From the NCBI GenBank assembly GCA_964649095.1, contig CAZYPH010000050.1, forward strand, positions 1 to 15,305: DNA of 15,305 bases. Direction: 5' to 3'. The notes beneath the pieces were generated by a model. That model ran no database searches. It saw nothing but the letters and a program-made list of their open reading frames with translations, and was not told where the DNA came from. Positions within the stretch are counted from its first letter, which is position 1; the number at the start of each line of letters is the position of its first letter. This DNA is from CAZYPH01 sp964649095. GTDB taxonomy: Bacteria; Bdellovibrionota; UBA1018; UBA923. Shown here piece after piece: positions 7,647 to 14,622 of the stretch. Made by a program: the position numbers and the translations under genes.

Positions 7647-9797
7647 CTATATCGGCAAAAATATAGTAAATCGAGTTAGTTTAAGTGGTCGGTGCTCTAA
7701 GTCAAAATCAATGCCGTAACTGCCAGAATAACCGTCCGATTGCACTTCAATATGCCCACCATGCGATTCAATGATTTTTGAACAAATCGATAACCCTAAA
7801 CCTGTTCCACTAGGTGAGGTCGTAAAAAATGGAATAAAAATTCGATCTAAATTTTCTCTTAAAATGCCCTTGCCGTTATCTTCTACATAAATGGCCACCT
7901 GTTTTTTTTCATTTAATACATAGGCGCCCAGTCGAACCACTCGGTCTTCAACAGCCGCCGGCGAATCATCCAATGCGACTAAAGCATTCTGGATTAAGTT
8001 GACGATGACTTGTTTAATTTTCTCGAGATCGCACATCACCTCAGGAAGAGCCCCCAAGGCCTCTGAGGTCAAGTCAAGCTCAACCCGATAACGCGAGCCC
8101 GTGCTGTAGAGGTCGACTAACCGCTCTAACAAAAATCGCAAACTAATTTTTTTTGCATTTGGCTGCAAAGGTTTCGAGTAGTCTAAAAACTGTGTCACAA
8201 CACCGTTCAAGCGATCGACTTCTTCAACAATGACGTTAAATAATTTTCCCTCGGCGGCACCAATCGTTTGAGCATCCTGAATCGACGACTGCAATACCTG
8301 AGTCGCCCCTTTTATAGCGCCTAGAGGATTACGAATCTCATGTGCAAGTCCGGCGGACATCTCACCTAACGTAGCTAATCGCTCCTTCTCTCGTAGCCGT
8401 ACATACACATCCATATTCTTCAACGTACGCGCAGCATGTAAAAAGAACGGATACAACACGGGCAATACGCCCCAATTGTTTAGTCCAAAACTCTGTCGCC
8501 AAGTATCTGGCGGACGCTCGGCATACAGTGCGATGAAACCAAGAACCGTCATATTATCCATTAACGGAATCGCAATATTTGCATTGAGACCCCGCATACC
8601 TTGCAACACCAGTTCATAAGCCTCACGCTGCGCGACGCTAGTTGAACGCTCCACCTCATGTTCAAGGTAGCTATCCAGAATAATTGGAATCTCGCCCCTT
8701 TTTTTCATACTCTGAAAAAATTCTACAACGGGATGCGTTGCCAACACCTCGAGCGACGAGACCGACTCATCTCCTAAACGACGAGTTCTACGGTATTTAG
8801 AGCCATCTGCACGCAGCAAATAGAATGTTGCAGATTGCACAGCCAGCACTCGTTCTAAAAAACTCAAACAAACCGCAGCGAGACCATTACTATCTAAAGT
8901 ACGCGTCAACAGCGTCTGGCTCTGAGCAACCTCACGTTCAAAACTCAGATAGCTCTGGCTAAACATTTTGGTAACCGCAAAGTGGGTCAACTTCCTCAAA
9001 GGCTCAACCATCACAAGAATGATTAGCGAGGCTACAAACGTATTTAGAATAAATAACGCAGGTGAATTTTCAACCCAACCCACTAAGACAGCATAAACAA
9101 GTGTTAAACAGATACTTATAAACCCATAGACAGCAACGCGACTCAATAGCGCATTCAGATTAAGTAATCGCTGGTGAATGATCGCTTCACTGACTAAAAA
9201 TAAATATAGCGACATTAATATATTTGAAATACTTGGAGTCACCTGCCCAATGAAGTCAAAATGATCCATTGACCCGGTCAGTAAAAGTATAATTGCGCCA
9301 ATATATATATAGTATTTTTTATCTAATCCGATCATCGGAGCTTTTTGATTTGCAAATCGATGTGCCTTAATTTGCCAATCAACAAACATGAGGTAACAGC
9401 ATGCCGCGACCAAAAAGATCGGCGCAAGAAATACAAGGTAATAGAAATACGGATTGGTTTTTAAATACGTAAGCGACAAAACGAAAAGTAAACCAATATA
9501 GACCCACACCAACCGCTCGAGCCATCGCTGAAATGGGTAATCTGTGCGAGTGAGTACTTTTATGAATCGCAAACCTACTGGCGCAAGGGCGACATGTAGA
9601 ATCATGTGCACCTGATAGAAATACCCTGATAGAAATATCTTTTCTAAAAAAAACGAAAATGCCCAAGCACTTATCAGTAGGCAAGTTTTTGCAAAGGATC
9701 GAATCAATCTATTATTTAAATTTCTTGAAAGTGAGCTGATAGCCAAAGCAAAACTACTTACACTCAGGATTAACGACGACTGACCTAACAATTCCAT
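7647..9797 (-). CDS. Membrane-bound sensor histidine kinase with GAF-like domain
   Basis: The N-terminal half (1-270) is strongly hydrophobic, with about seven or eight membrane segments (near 5-22, 38-56, 62-80, 95-112, 118-138, 163-176, 188-205, 222-265) and little periplasmic sequence, so it probably senses a signal in the membrane. A GAF-like domain follows (about 290-450), then a HisKA domain with phospho-His486 in GLAHEIRNPLGAIKG, and an HATPase domain: N-box Asn604 in NLIQNALVAL, G1 DNGKG at 640-644, F-box PFFTTS and G2 GTGLGLS at 664-670. All catalytic motifs are intact. The end departs from the usual pattern: roughly a dozen extra residues separate the SGSYG turn from the final LP strand. 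The order multi-TM/GAF/HisKA next to a sigma-54 regulator recalls PrsK/PrsR-type systems, but the signal and identity are not established. It is first in a minus-strand run with the regulator and gdh. The ATG at 9797 has only a weak TTGGGA upstream. Confidence 0.93.
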   Translation of the reverse strand: MELLGQSSLILSVSSFALAISSLSRNLNNRLIRSFAKTCLLISAWAFSFFLEKIFLSGYFYQVHMILHVALAPVGLRFIKVLTRTDYPFQRWLERLVWVYIGLLFVLSLTYLKTNPYFYYLVFLAPIFLVAACCYLMFVDWQIKAHRFANQKAPMIGLDKKYYIYIGAIILLLTGSMDHFDFIGQVTPSISNILMSLYLFLVSEAIIHQRLLNLNALLSRVAVYGFISICLTLVYAVLVGWVENSPALFILNTFVASLIILVMVEPLRKLTHFAVTKMFSQSYLSFEREVAQSQTLLTRTLDSNGLAAVCLSFLERVLAVQSATFYLLRADGSKYRRTRRLGDESVSSLEVLATHPVVEFFQSMKKRGEIPIILDSYLEHEVERSTSVAQREAYELVLQGMRGLNANIAIPLMDNMTVLGFIALYAERPPDTWRQSFGLNNWGVLPVLYPFFLHAARTLKNMDVYVRLREKERLATLGEMSAGLAHEIRNPLGAIKGATQVLQSSIQDAQTIGAAEGKLFNVIVEEVDRLNGVVTQFLDYSKPLQPNAKKISLRFLLERLVDLYSTGSRYRVELDLTSEALGALPEVMCDLEKIKQVIVNLIQNALVALDDSPAAVEDRVVRLGAYVLNEKKQVAIYVEDNGKGILRENLDRIFIPFFTTSPSGTGLGLSICSKIIESHGGHIEVQSDGYSGSYGIDFDLEHRPLKLTRFTIFLPI

Positions 9798-9895
9798 ATA
9801 ATCGAACTATATCCCAACTTTCATGGGCTAGCTCGGCAGAATTTACCTAAAAGATTCTAGTCAAATTTTTGGCAGTCTTACCGAAAAGCCTCTAG

Positions 9896-10417
9896 ATGAA
9901 GTCGCCTGAGCGTCTCGAAAAATTCTTCTTTTTCTGTCTTTTGTTAGCCTCAACGCTCTTCGGGTTTCGCATTACTGCCGACTATCAACAGTCGGGGCAA
10001 GCCGTGCGTCCGAAAATTGATAGGCAAATCGCCTCAATACCACAAGACATTACGCTTAGCGCTGCCACTCAAGAAGGCATTGTAGAAACACTATATATTC
10101 CCTGTGATGGATGGGTGCCCGAAAGTAAAAAATCAGAATCACATGCTAAAAACCTGACGCTCAATACCAGTGCTGCAAAGATTCGACTGAAGTTTGCAAA
10201 GACCTGCCAGCAAAGCAGAATCGTTCATATCGAAAATCAAGACACCAAATACACAGCAACCGTTTTTAATGGTGGCACGCAAGAAAGAATACAATCGACT
10301 GATTACATCCCTGTTAAGGGGGGGCTTAATAAATTTAGGATTGCAACAGAGAGCATTGGGCGATTAAATCAAAAACAAAATCGCCCAGATTCGATTCTAT
10401 ATATACAAAAAAATTAA
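9896..10417 (+). CDS. Hypothetical exported or membrane-anchored protein
   Basis: I do not recognise the family. The 173-residue product starts with a short charged segment (MKSPERLEK) and a hydrophobic stretch (about 10-24, with four Phe), either an uncleaved anchor or a signal peptide; there is no lipobox. The remaining 140 or so residues look beta-rich and soluble, with Cys70 (YIPCDGW) and Cys104 (FAKTCQQ) that could form a periplasmic disulfide. The segment TATVFNGG...STDYIPVKGGLNKFRI resembles a small beta-sandwich. It is transcribed divergently from the histidine kinase across 98 bases, with no clear ribosome binding site or promoter, and it converges with the next gene. Protein-like composition and a plausible export signal support it as a real gene. 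Function unknown. Confidence 0.7.
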   Translation: MKSPERLEKFFFFCLLLASTLFGFRITADYQQSGQAVRPKIDRQIASIPQDITLSAATQEGIVETLYIPCDGWVPESKKSESHAKNLTLNTSAAKIRLKFAKTCQQSRIVHIENQDTKYTATVFNGGTQERIQSTDYIPVKGGLNKFRIATESIGRLNQKQNRPDSILYIQKN

Positions 10418-10429
10418 TCCTATTAATGA

Positions 10430-10465
10430 ATCTCTAAAGAAGTCTTTAAAAACTTATCCAGAGAT
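10430..10465 (+). terminator. Weak candidate bidirectional terminator region
   Basis: Between and just into the ends of two convergent genes lie nested inverted repeats: ATCTCT (10430-10435) with AGAGAT (10460-10465), and inside it TAAAGA (10435-10440) with TCTTTA (10443-10448). The stems are AT-rich and share one base, so they cannot all pair at once, and no long T-tract follows. The position suits a shared terminator but the structure is weak. Confidence 0.2.
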
Positions 10466-11465
10466 TTAATCTTAAAAACGACTCACTAGTACCACGACTA
10501 GAGAAAAACTGAGAGCGCTCAAACTGAGCACTGAGCGGGCCAACCAACTGTTTTGAGACATTGTAGTTAATACTTTCCGACAGCAGTCCGTAACGTACAG
10601 ACATTTGTGCCGTGAGCTCGGTAAAATTTCTACTAATTCCAAAACTCAAACGTTCCGATTGTGGCGATTGCCCAGAGAGCGTTTGCCTTAAACCAATCAA
10701 TTGGTAATCTAAATTAGCATCTACTAACGGTGAGGTAAGCGCCATACGCATTAGACCGGACGGTAAATCGTATCGCAATCTTGTCTGAGTGTTTCCACCA
10801 AAATTCAAAGTCGTATTCTGTAACGCTCGCTGTAGGTTTGCCACTGCAATCACGGCCTGCGCAGCTTTCTGACCGGCAGAGGCGTCGTCATCACCACTCT
10901 GAACAACCTGTGGATTAGCTGAACCACTCGACTTAGCTGATTCCATTTTTGATTTATTTTGGCGCTTTATCTCGGCCAAAGATTTTCGTGTGTAACGAGA
11001 CGTGCCTTCTTTGATCGCTACTTTTTTTAACGATTTTTCGAAATTCTCTCGCAAAGTATTTTCAATATGAAATTGAACTAGGCGCTGCATCGTCCAATCG
11101 GCCAGGCCTTTTGTAGACTGCTCGTATAATTGATAATCGTTTATATTATTTAAACCATATATCTCTCGTCGTTGAAACGTATGATCGAAAGCATCGAATC
11201 GAACCTTCAATTCATCAATAACTTCTTTTGAGAAAACGGCCTCATGCAACGCGAGCGAACGCTCAGAAGCATCAACACGGTTCAAGCGATCTAGATAAGC
11301 TCCATTACGAGCTTCGGGTTTTAAATCTGATAGATTCCTACGTATAGCAGCTACTGAGCGCTGCTTTGAAAATGCTGGCAAGTGCGCCAACAAAGCGCTG
11401 GTTACCCCTAATGACCACACAAATATTCTAAAAACTTTTTTGGCTTGCGCCTCATAATACCACAC
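10446..11465 (-). CDS. Exported protein with C-terminal outer-membrane-like beta region
   Basis: No known family is recognised. The 339 residues begin with a signal-peptide-like segment (AKKVFRIFVWSLGVTSALLAHLPAFS, about 8-33). A charged, mostly helical region follows (about 35-165), then a low-complexity Lys/Ser/Asp linker (165-195), then about 130 residues of alternating polar and hydrophobic strands. The last residues are LNLWISF, ending in Phe as outer-membrane beta-barrel proteins do. Six or seven strands are too few for a normal barrel alone, so it may oligomerise or be a small barrel. The GTG start at 11465 is favoured by AGGGTGGG six bases upstream and by a sigma-54-like promoter whose start point would be near 11481. 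An out-of-frame ATG at 11453-11455 would give a more basic signal peptide after a -1 shift at A-AAA-AAG (see findings). The gene converges with the hypothetical gene ending at 10417. Confidence 0.75.
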   Translation of the reverse strand: MWYYEAQAKKVFRIFVWSLGVTSALLAHLPAFSKQRSVAAIRRNLSDLKPEARNGAYLDRLNRVDASERSLALHEAVFSKEVIDELKVRFDAFDHTFQRREIYGLNNINDYQLYEQSTKGLADWTMQRLVQFHIENTLRENFEKSLKKVAIKEGTSRYTRKSLAEIKRQNKSKMESAKSSGSANPQVVQSGDDDASAGQKAAQAVIAVANLQRALQNTTLNFGGNTQTRLRYDLPSGLMRMALTSPLVDANLDYQLIGLRQTLSGQSPQSERLSFGISRNFTELTAQMSVRYGLLSESINYNVSKQLVGPLSAQFERSQFFSSRGTSESFLRLNLWISF

Positions 11466-11471
11466 AAAACA

Positions 11472-11479
11472 CCCACCCT
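11472..11479 (-). promoter_or_regulatory. Ribosome binding site that favours the GTG start at 11465
   Basis: AGGGTGGG on the minus strand lies six bases before the GTG at 11465. It is too far from the competing ATG at 11455 (16 bases), so it argues for the GTG as the main start of the exported beta protein. Confidence 0.5.
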
Positions 11480-11490
11480 ACTGGTAGGTA

Positions 11491-11508
11491 TTGCATGCAC
11501 AGTGCCAA
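11491..11508 (-). promoter_or_regulatory. Candidate sigma-54 (-24/-12) promoter of the exported beta protein
   Basis: The minus strand reads TTGGCACTGTGCATGCAA. It has a complete YTGGCAC -24 element, exactly ten bases between the GG (11506-11505) and the GC (11494-11493), and TGCA at -12, where only the first T of TTGC is replaced by A. The start point would lie near 11481, giving a leader of about 16 bases that just includes the AGGGTGGG ribosome site before the GTG at 11465. Element and gene spacing fit well. The in-window NtrC-type regulator is a possible activator, but that link is inference. Confidence 0.6.
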
Positions 11509-11531
11509 GCCATGCTATAAATAGTTTTTGT

Positions 11532-11551
11532 TTAGTATTGATTATTACTAA
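11532..11551. promoter_or_regulatory. Inverted repeat upstream of the sigma-54 promoter, possible activator site
   Basis: TTAGTA (11532-11537) and TACTAA (11546-11551) form a perfect six-base inverted repeat with an eight-base spacer. It is centred about 60 bases upstream of the predicted start point of the sigma-54-like promoter, closer than most enhancer sites. The region is AT-rich, so chance is quite possible. Confidence 0.25.
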
Positions 11552-11636
11552 CGTTTTATAGACTGCAACACTCTGTAAAAAGAGGTTCTCGTCCACGCTT
11601 TAGACACCAACAAACATTCGATACAGTGTGTGTAAT

Positions 11637-12413
11637 CTAAAAGAATTGAATGGCAATAAAACCAAGCCAAACAATAAATCCGCTTATAATCGGAATGGTC
11701 AAATTATCATCTAAATCTAGCGGAAAAAGCTCTGCCACCGAGCCTGCAAAGCCACCCAATAAAATCATTCTCAACAGATCTAAACCCTGCATACCCACAG
11801 AACTTAAATACACCCAAGTAGCTAAGGCACAGGCTACAAATCCGGCAGACGTGCCATGTAGAGACTTTCCTGGAAGAATTTGTATCGATCTATTTTTATT
11901 CAAAACACCAAAAAACGAAGCTATCGGGTCGCCTAAAGCCAAATACAGAAGACTTAACACAGCCACATCACGCGGAAAAAATGCAATCGCAAACGCTGAA
12001 GAGGCCACAAAATAAGGCATTCCACTGATACGGTTGACCTCATGGGTACGAATGAAAAAACCAAAAACTTTCATACAACGCGCATTAATAGCTGGGCACT
12101 TCAGACGAACCACTTCTAATAAAGAACCCAACATCAAAACAGGCAGTAGAATTTTTAAAGCCAAACTTCTTTCAAAACCATTTGCATACAACAATGCAAT
12201 CGTTAACCCCATCGTCATGTGCCAGAGTTTACGTGCAATATGTAAATCACTTCGTGAAGGCAATGAAGCGGCCCACTCTTCTGTTAAGTAACTCTCTGAT
12301 TTTAATATATTTACAGCGCTAAACAGACGAGTCAGGGCAAAGGCAAACTTATTTGTCGAAGATGAAATTTTCATACGTGACGACAAATAGAGCAAGCCGT
12401 ATGCCACCCCCAT
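11637..12413 (-). CDS. CTP-dependent lipid kinase of the Sec59/Dgk1 family (dolichol, diacylglycerol or phytol kinase-like)
   Basis: This polytopic inner-membrane protein (258 residues from the ATG at 12413) carries the motif set of the dolichol kinase/Dgk1/VTE5 family, which phosphorylates lipid alcohols using CTP. It has ARKLWHMTMG near 60-69, LGDPIASFFG near 160-169, GKSLHGTSAGF near 182-192, and DDNLTIPIISG near 235-245, separated by about six or seven membrane segments. The substrate (polyprenol, diacylglycerol or another alcohol) cannot be read from the sequence. The start is set by AGGG at 12421-12424, seven bases before the ATG; the longer TTG start at 12428 would place that site inside the gene. 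The first 55 residues are more polar than usual. It stands alone on the minus strand, divergent from the MinD-like gene, and ends 171 bases before the exported beta protein. Confidence 0.85.
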   Translation of the reverse strand: MGVAYGLLYLSSRMKISSSTNKFAFALTRLFSAVNILKSESYLTEEWAASLPSRSDLHIARKLWHMTMGLTIALLYANGFERSLALKILLPVLMLGSLLEVVRLKCPAINARCMKVFGFFIRTHEVNRISGMPYFVASSAFAIAFFPRDVAVLSLLYLALGDPIASFFGVLNKNRSIQILPGKSLHGTSAGFVACALATWVYLSSVGMQGLDLLRMILLGGFAGSVAELFPLDLDDNLTIPIISGFIVWLGFIAIQFF

Positions 12414-12459
12414 CACGGCACCCTGCAAAATAATTTAAGGTATTGATTTTATTAATATA

Positions 12460-12488
12460 AGCACCACGCCCTCGAGTTGGCTGGTGCT
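12460..12488. repeat. Hairpin-forming inverted repeat between divergent genes
   Basis: AGCACCA (12460-12466) pairs with TGGTGCT (12482-12488), and GCC (12468-12470) with GGC (12479-12481), giving a ten-base-pair stem with a single bulged C at 12467 and the loop CTCGAGTT. It lies 47 bases upstream of the lipid kinase ATG and 129 bases upstream of the MinD-like ATG. No T-tract follows on the plus strand; the minus side is AT-rich but not a T-run. It may be an operator or an RNA hairpin in the kinase leader. The remainder of the 204-base gap shows no convincing promoter. Confidence 0.6.
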
Positions 12489-12601
12489 AAATTAGACCAA
12501 ACTGCTCCTATATAAAGCGAAGACAGCTAACCAAACTAGAAAAAAGAGCGTACTCAATTACGCAGTATCTCCAAGTCCACTTTTCGGTCATACTATTATG
12601 A

Positions 12602-12609
12602 AAGGGAGG
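12602..12609 (+). promoter_or_regulatory. Strong ribosome binding site of the MinD-like gene
   Basis: AAGGGAGG ends eight bases before the ATG at 12618. It is the best ribosome binding site in the window, contrasts with the missing sites at dprA and topA, and fixes this start. Confidence 0.85.
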
Positions 12610-12617
12610 TAGACAGC

Positions 12618-13688
12618 ATGGAAGCTACTACACATCAACAACTAGATTCTGCCGAAACCAACAACATTGCCGACAATAGCCAACTAAATCAGTTACCTCA
12701 TAACACCAACCATTCCAAAATCTGGGCCATTGGTGGTGGTAAAGGGGGCGTAGGTAAAAGTTTAATTGCATCGAACCTATCGATCGCTCTCGCGAGGCGC
12801 GGCAAACGTGTTTGCGCGGTCGACCTAGACTTGGGCTGCGCGAATCTACACACATGTTTAGGAGTGGAAATTCCAGAACTCACGCTGAGTGACTTTTTTT
12901 CTAAAAGAGAAGTCGACTTAAGTAAGTTGGTCGTAAAAACTCCGATTCCCAATTTATCAATTATCTCTGGTGCTCAAGATGCTATCGGCGTAGCAAACTT
13001 AAAACACTCTCAAAAAAGCAAACTGATCGAAGGTCTACGTGCGATGCCATTTGATTACCTTATCTTTGATCTTGGCGCAGGCACGGCCTACAATACTTTA
13101 GATTTTTTTCTTAGTGCAGACGTGGGCGTACTAGCCCTTCTACCCGAACCTACCAGTATCGAAAATACGTATCGATTTATTAAAAGTGCGTACTATCGAA
13201 AATTAAAAATGTCAGATGCACTTTTTGAGATTCGACCACTCATCGACATGGCCATGGATCAAAAAAATCCGCTTGGCATTAAGAGCCCTGCTGATTTGTT
13301 AAAAGAAGTTACTAAATACGACACCGAACTTGGCGAAGTTTTAAAACGTGAAATTCTGAAATTTAGCCCAAAACTCATATTGAATCAGGCGCGCACGCAA
13401 AGCGACATCGACATTGGTTTCTCGATAAAAAGTGTTTGTAAAAAATATTTTGGAATCGATTTAGAATATGTGGGCTATCTCGATTACGACGCAGCGGTAT
13501 GGCAATCTGTCCGCCGGAAGCGCCCTCTAAGCCTCGATTTTCCAAACTCTAAACTTGTCAGTCTATTTGAAAAGGTTGCAAAATATTTATTAACAAAAGA
13601 GGCTGCCGATGAAAAAGCAGCGAAAGAGAACGCCGCAACAAGTTCCACTGTTGCGAACAAACAGACTACAAACCAAGCTGCAATTTAA
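12618..13688 (+). CDS. MinD/ParA-family ATPase (FlhG/MinD-like)
   Basis: Members of this SIMIBI ATPase group dimerise on ATP and set the position or number of cell structures (division site, flagella, chromosome regions). The 356-residue product has a polar 33-residue N-terminus, the deviant Walker A GGGKGGVGKS at 39-48 with signature Lys42, the switch motif DLDLGCANLH at 69-78, and Walker B FDYLIFDLGAG near 145-155. The tail after about 327 is hydrophilic (Ala/Lys/Asn/Thr) and lacks the amphipathic membrane-targeting helix of MinD or FlhG. No clear DQAxxLR motif of FlhG is present, so it is neither a textbook MinD nor FlhG. It starts the plus-strand group ATPase / J-like-HTH protein / RluD-type synthase, with 33 bases to the next gene. 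Partner and cellular target are inferred only from adjacency; no flagellar or Min genes are in the window. Confidence 0.88.
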   Translation: MEATTHQQLDSAETNNIADNSQLNQLPHNTNHSKIWAIGGGKGGVGKSLIASNLSIALARRGKRVCAVDLDLGCANLHTCLGVEIPELTLSDFFSKREVDLSKLVVKTPIPNLSIISGAQDAIGVANLKHSQKSKLIEGLRAMPFDYLIFDLGAGTAYNTLDFFLSADVGVLALLPEPTSIENTYRFIKSAYYRKLKMSDALFEIRPLIDMAMDQKNPLGIKSPADLLKEVTKYDTELGEVLKREILKFSPKLILNQARTQSDIDIGFSIKSVCKKYFGIDLEYVGYLDYDAAVWQSVRRKRPLSLDFPNSKLVSLFEKVAKYLLTKEAADEKAAKENAATSSTVANKQTTNQAAI

Positions 13689-13721
13689 AATAAATTTTTA
13701 AAAAGAAAATAAGTCACCATT

Positions 13722-14606
13722 ATGTTTGAAGAAGCAAAGACAAATTACTACGACATACTTGATGTAACCCCCGATGCCACTCAAAGCGATATTCGTCAGG
13801 CATATATTCGAGCAAAGTCAGCATACTCACGCGACTCACAAGCTATATATAGTATTTTTGATATAGAAGAAGCAAAGCGCGTCGTAAGTTCGATCGAAGA
13901 AGCTTACATCGTCTTATCAAGCCCTGAGAAGCGACGTGAATACGATCGCCTGCATGGTATCTTAAAGCAATTTGATGAAGAGCTTGGAGGACCTACATCG
14001 GCAGAAGACACGGACAACATGCGTGATTTTATTTTAAAACGCGCAGCCCAGGTAAAAATGGCGAAACAATCAGGGGACAACAACAACACCGACAGCTCAG
14101 CGTCCTTTTTTTCGGATACTCCAAAATACTCATCGGTCACAGCAACATCTTTTGAATCTGATTACACGGATTCTTATCGTAATCAACGAGAAGCGGAATC
14201 CTCAACATCCTACCACTATACTTCTAGTTCTCACTCAAACACCTTGGTCAACAACGAACCGGTAGAGTCCATCCGAACATCAACCCCAAAGCGGCATGAA
14301 ATCCAGGCGGCATTCGAAGTAGATCCTGCCATTGAAACTGAAATTGCAAATGAAACAGACTTTCGTGGACCGTTTCTAAAGAAAATTCGGGAATATAAAA
14401 ACATTTCCCTAGACGAAATGTCTGACTTCACGAAGGTCAGTAAAGCATATCTGAGTGCTATCGAAACCGAAACGTTCCAACAGTTACCTGCTGCGGCCTA
14501 TCTTCGTGGTTTTATTATTCAGATTGCTCGGGCATTACGATTGTCACCAGAGAAGACTTCAGCTGGCTATATGTCTTATTACAAGTTACGCACTCAAAAG
14601 CCGTGA
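13722..14606 (+). CDS. J-like domain protein fused to a RodZ-type helix-turn-helix
   Basis: The 294 residues have two recognisable ends. Residues 8-79 align to a J domain from NYYDILDVTPDATQSDIRQAY through IEEAYIVLSSPEKRREYD, but the Hsp70-contacting HPD is replaced by Ser36-Arg37-Asp38 (AYSRDS), so it should not stimulate DnaK in the usual way. A Ser/Thr/Asp-rich linker (about 95-205) follows. Residues 214-294 match the cytoplasmic HTH_25 domain of RodZ: FLKKIREYKNISLDEMSDFT, YLSAIETETFQQLP and YLRGFIIQIARAL. RodZ proteins then have a membrane helix and periplasmic domain; here the protein ends, with no membrane segment. It follows the MinD-like ATPase, so a role as its adaptor, or in cell shape or division, is reasonable but unproven. 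The start ATG at 13722 has no strong ribosome site. Its TGA lies in the first copy of a 14-base tandem duplication. Confidence 0.88.
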   Translation: MFEEAKTNYYDILDVTPDATQSDIRQAYIRAKSAYSRDSQAIYSIFDIEEAKRVVSSIEEAYIVLSSPEKRREYDRLHGILKQFDEELGGPTSAEDTDNMRDFILKRAAQVKMAKQSGDNNNTDSSASFFSDTPKYSSVTATSFESDYTDSYRNQREAESSTSYHYTSSSHSNTLVNNEPVESIRTSTPKRHEIQAAFEVDPAIETEIANETDFRGPFLKKIREYKNISLDEMSDFTKVSKAYLSAIETETFQQLPAAAYLRGFIIQIARALRLSPEKTSAGYMSYYKLRTQKP

Positions 14607-14622
14607 ATCAAAAGCTGTGAAT
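14595..14622 (+). repeat. 14-base tandem duplication at a stop/start junction
   Basis: CAAAAGCCGTGAAT at 14595-14608 is followed directly by CAAAAGCTGTGAAT at 14609-14622, with one mismatch. Each copy contains GTGA. The first provides the TGA stop of the J-like/HTH gene, the second the GTG start of the pseudouridine synthase. Confidence 0.9.

Noticed and set aside
9296..9320. AT dinucleotide run within the kinase gene
   Set aside because: It encodes the Tyr/Ile-rich start of a membrane segment; composition explains it.
9869..9889. TTGGCAG followed by a possible -12 element upstream of the gene at 9896
   Set aside because: The base pair at the -12 position is GA, not GC, and the start point would fall on or past the ATG; not a credible sigma-54 promoter.
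11408..11596. A 62-codon minus-strand frame across the intergenic region before the exported beta protein
   Set aside because: It covers the promoter-like region, has no ribosome site and is not protein-like as a whole; only its last part (from the ATG at 11455) is of interest as a possible alternative start.
13722..13960. Calling the J-like domain a DnaJ co-chaperone
   Set aside because: The essential HPD is Ser-Arg-Asp, and there is no Gly/Phe region or zinc domain.
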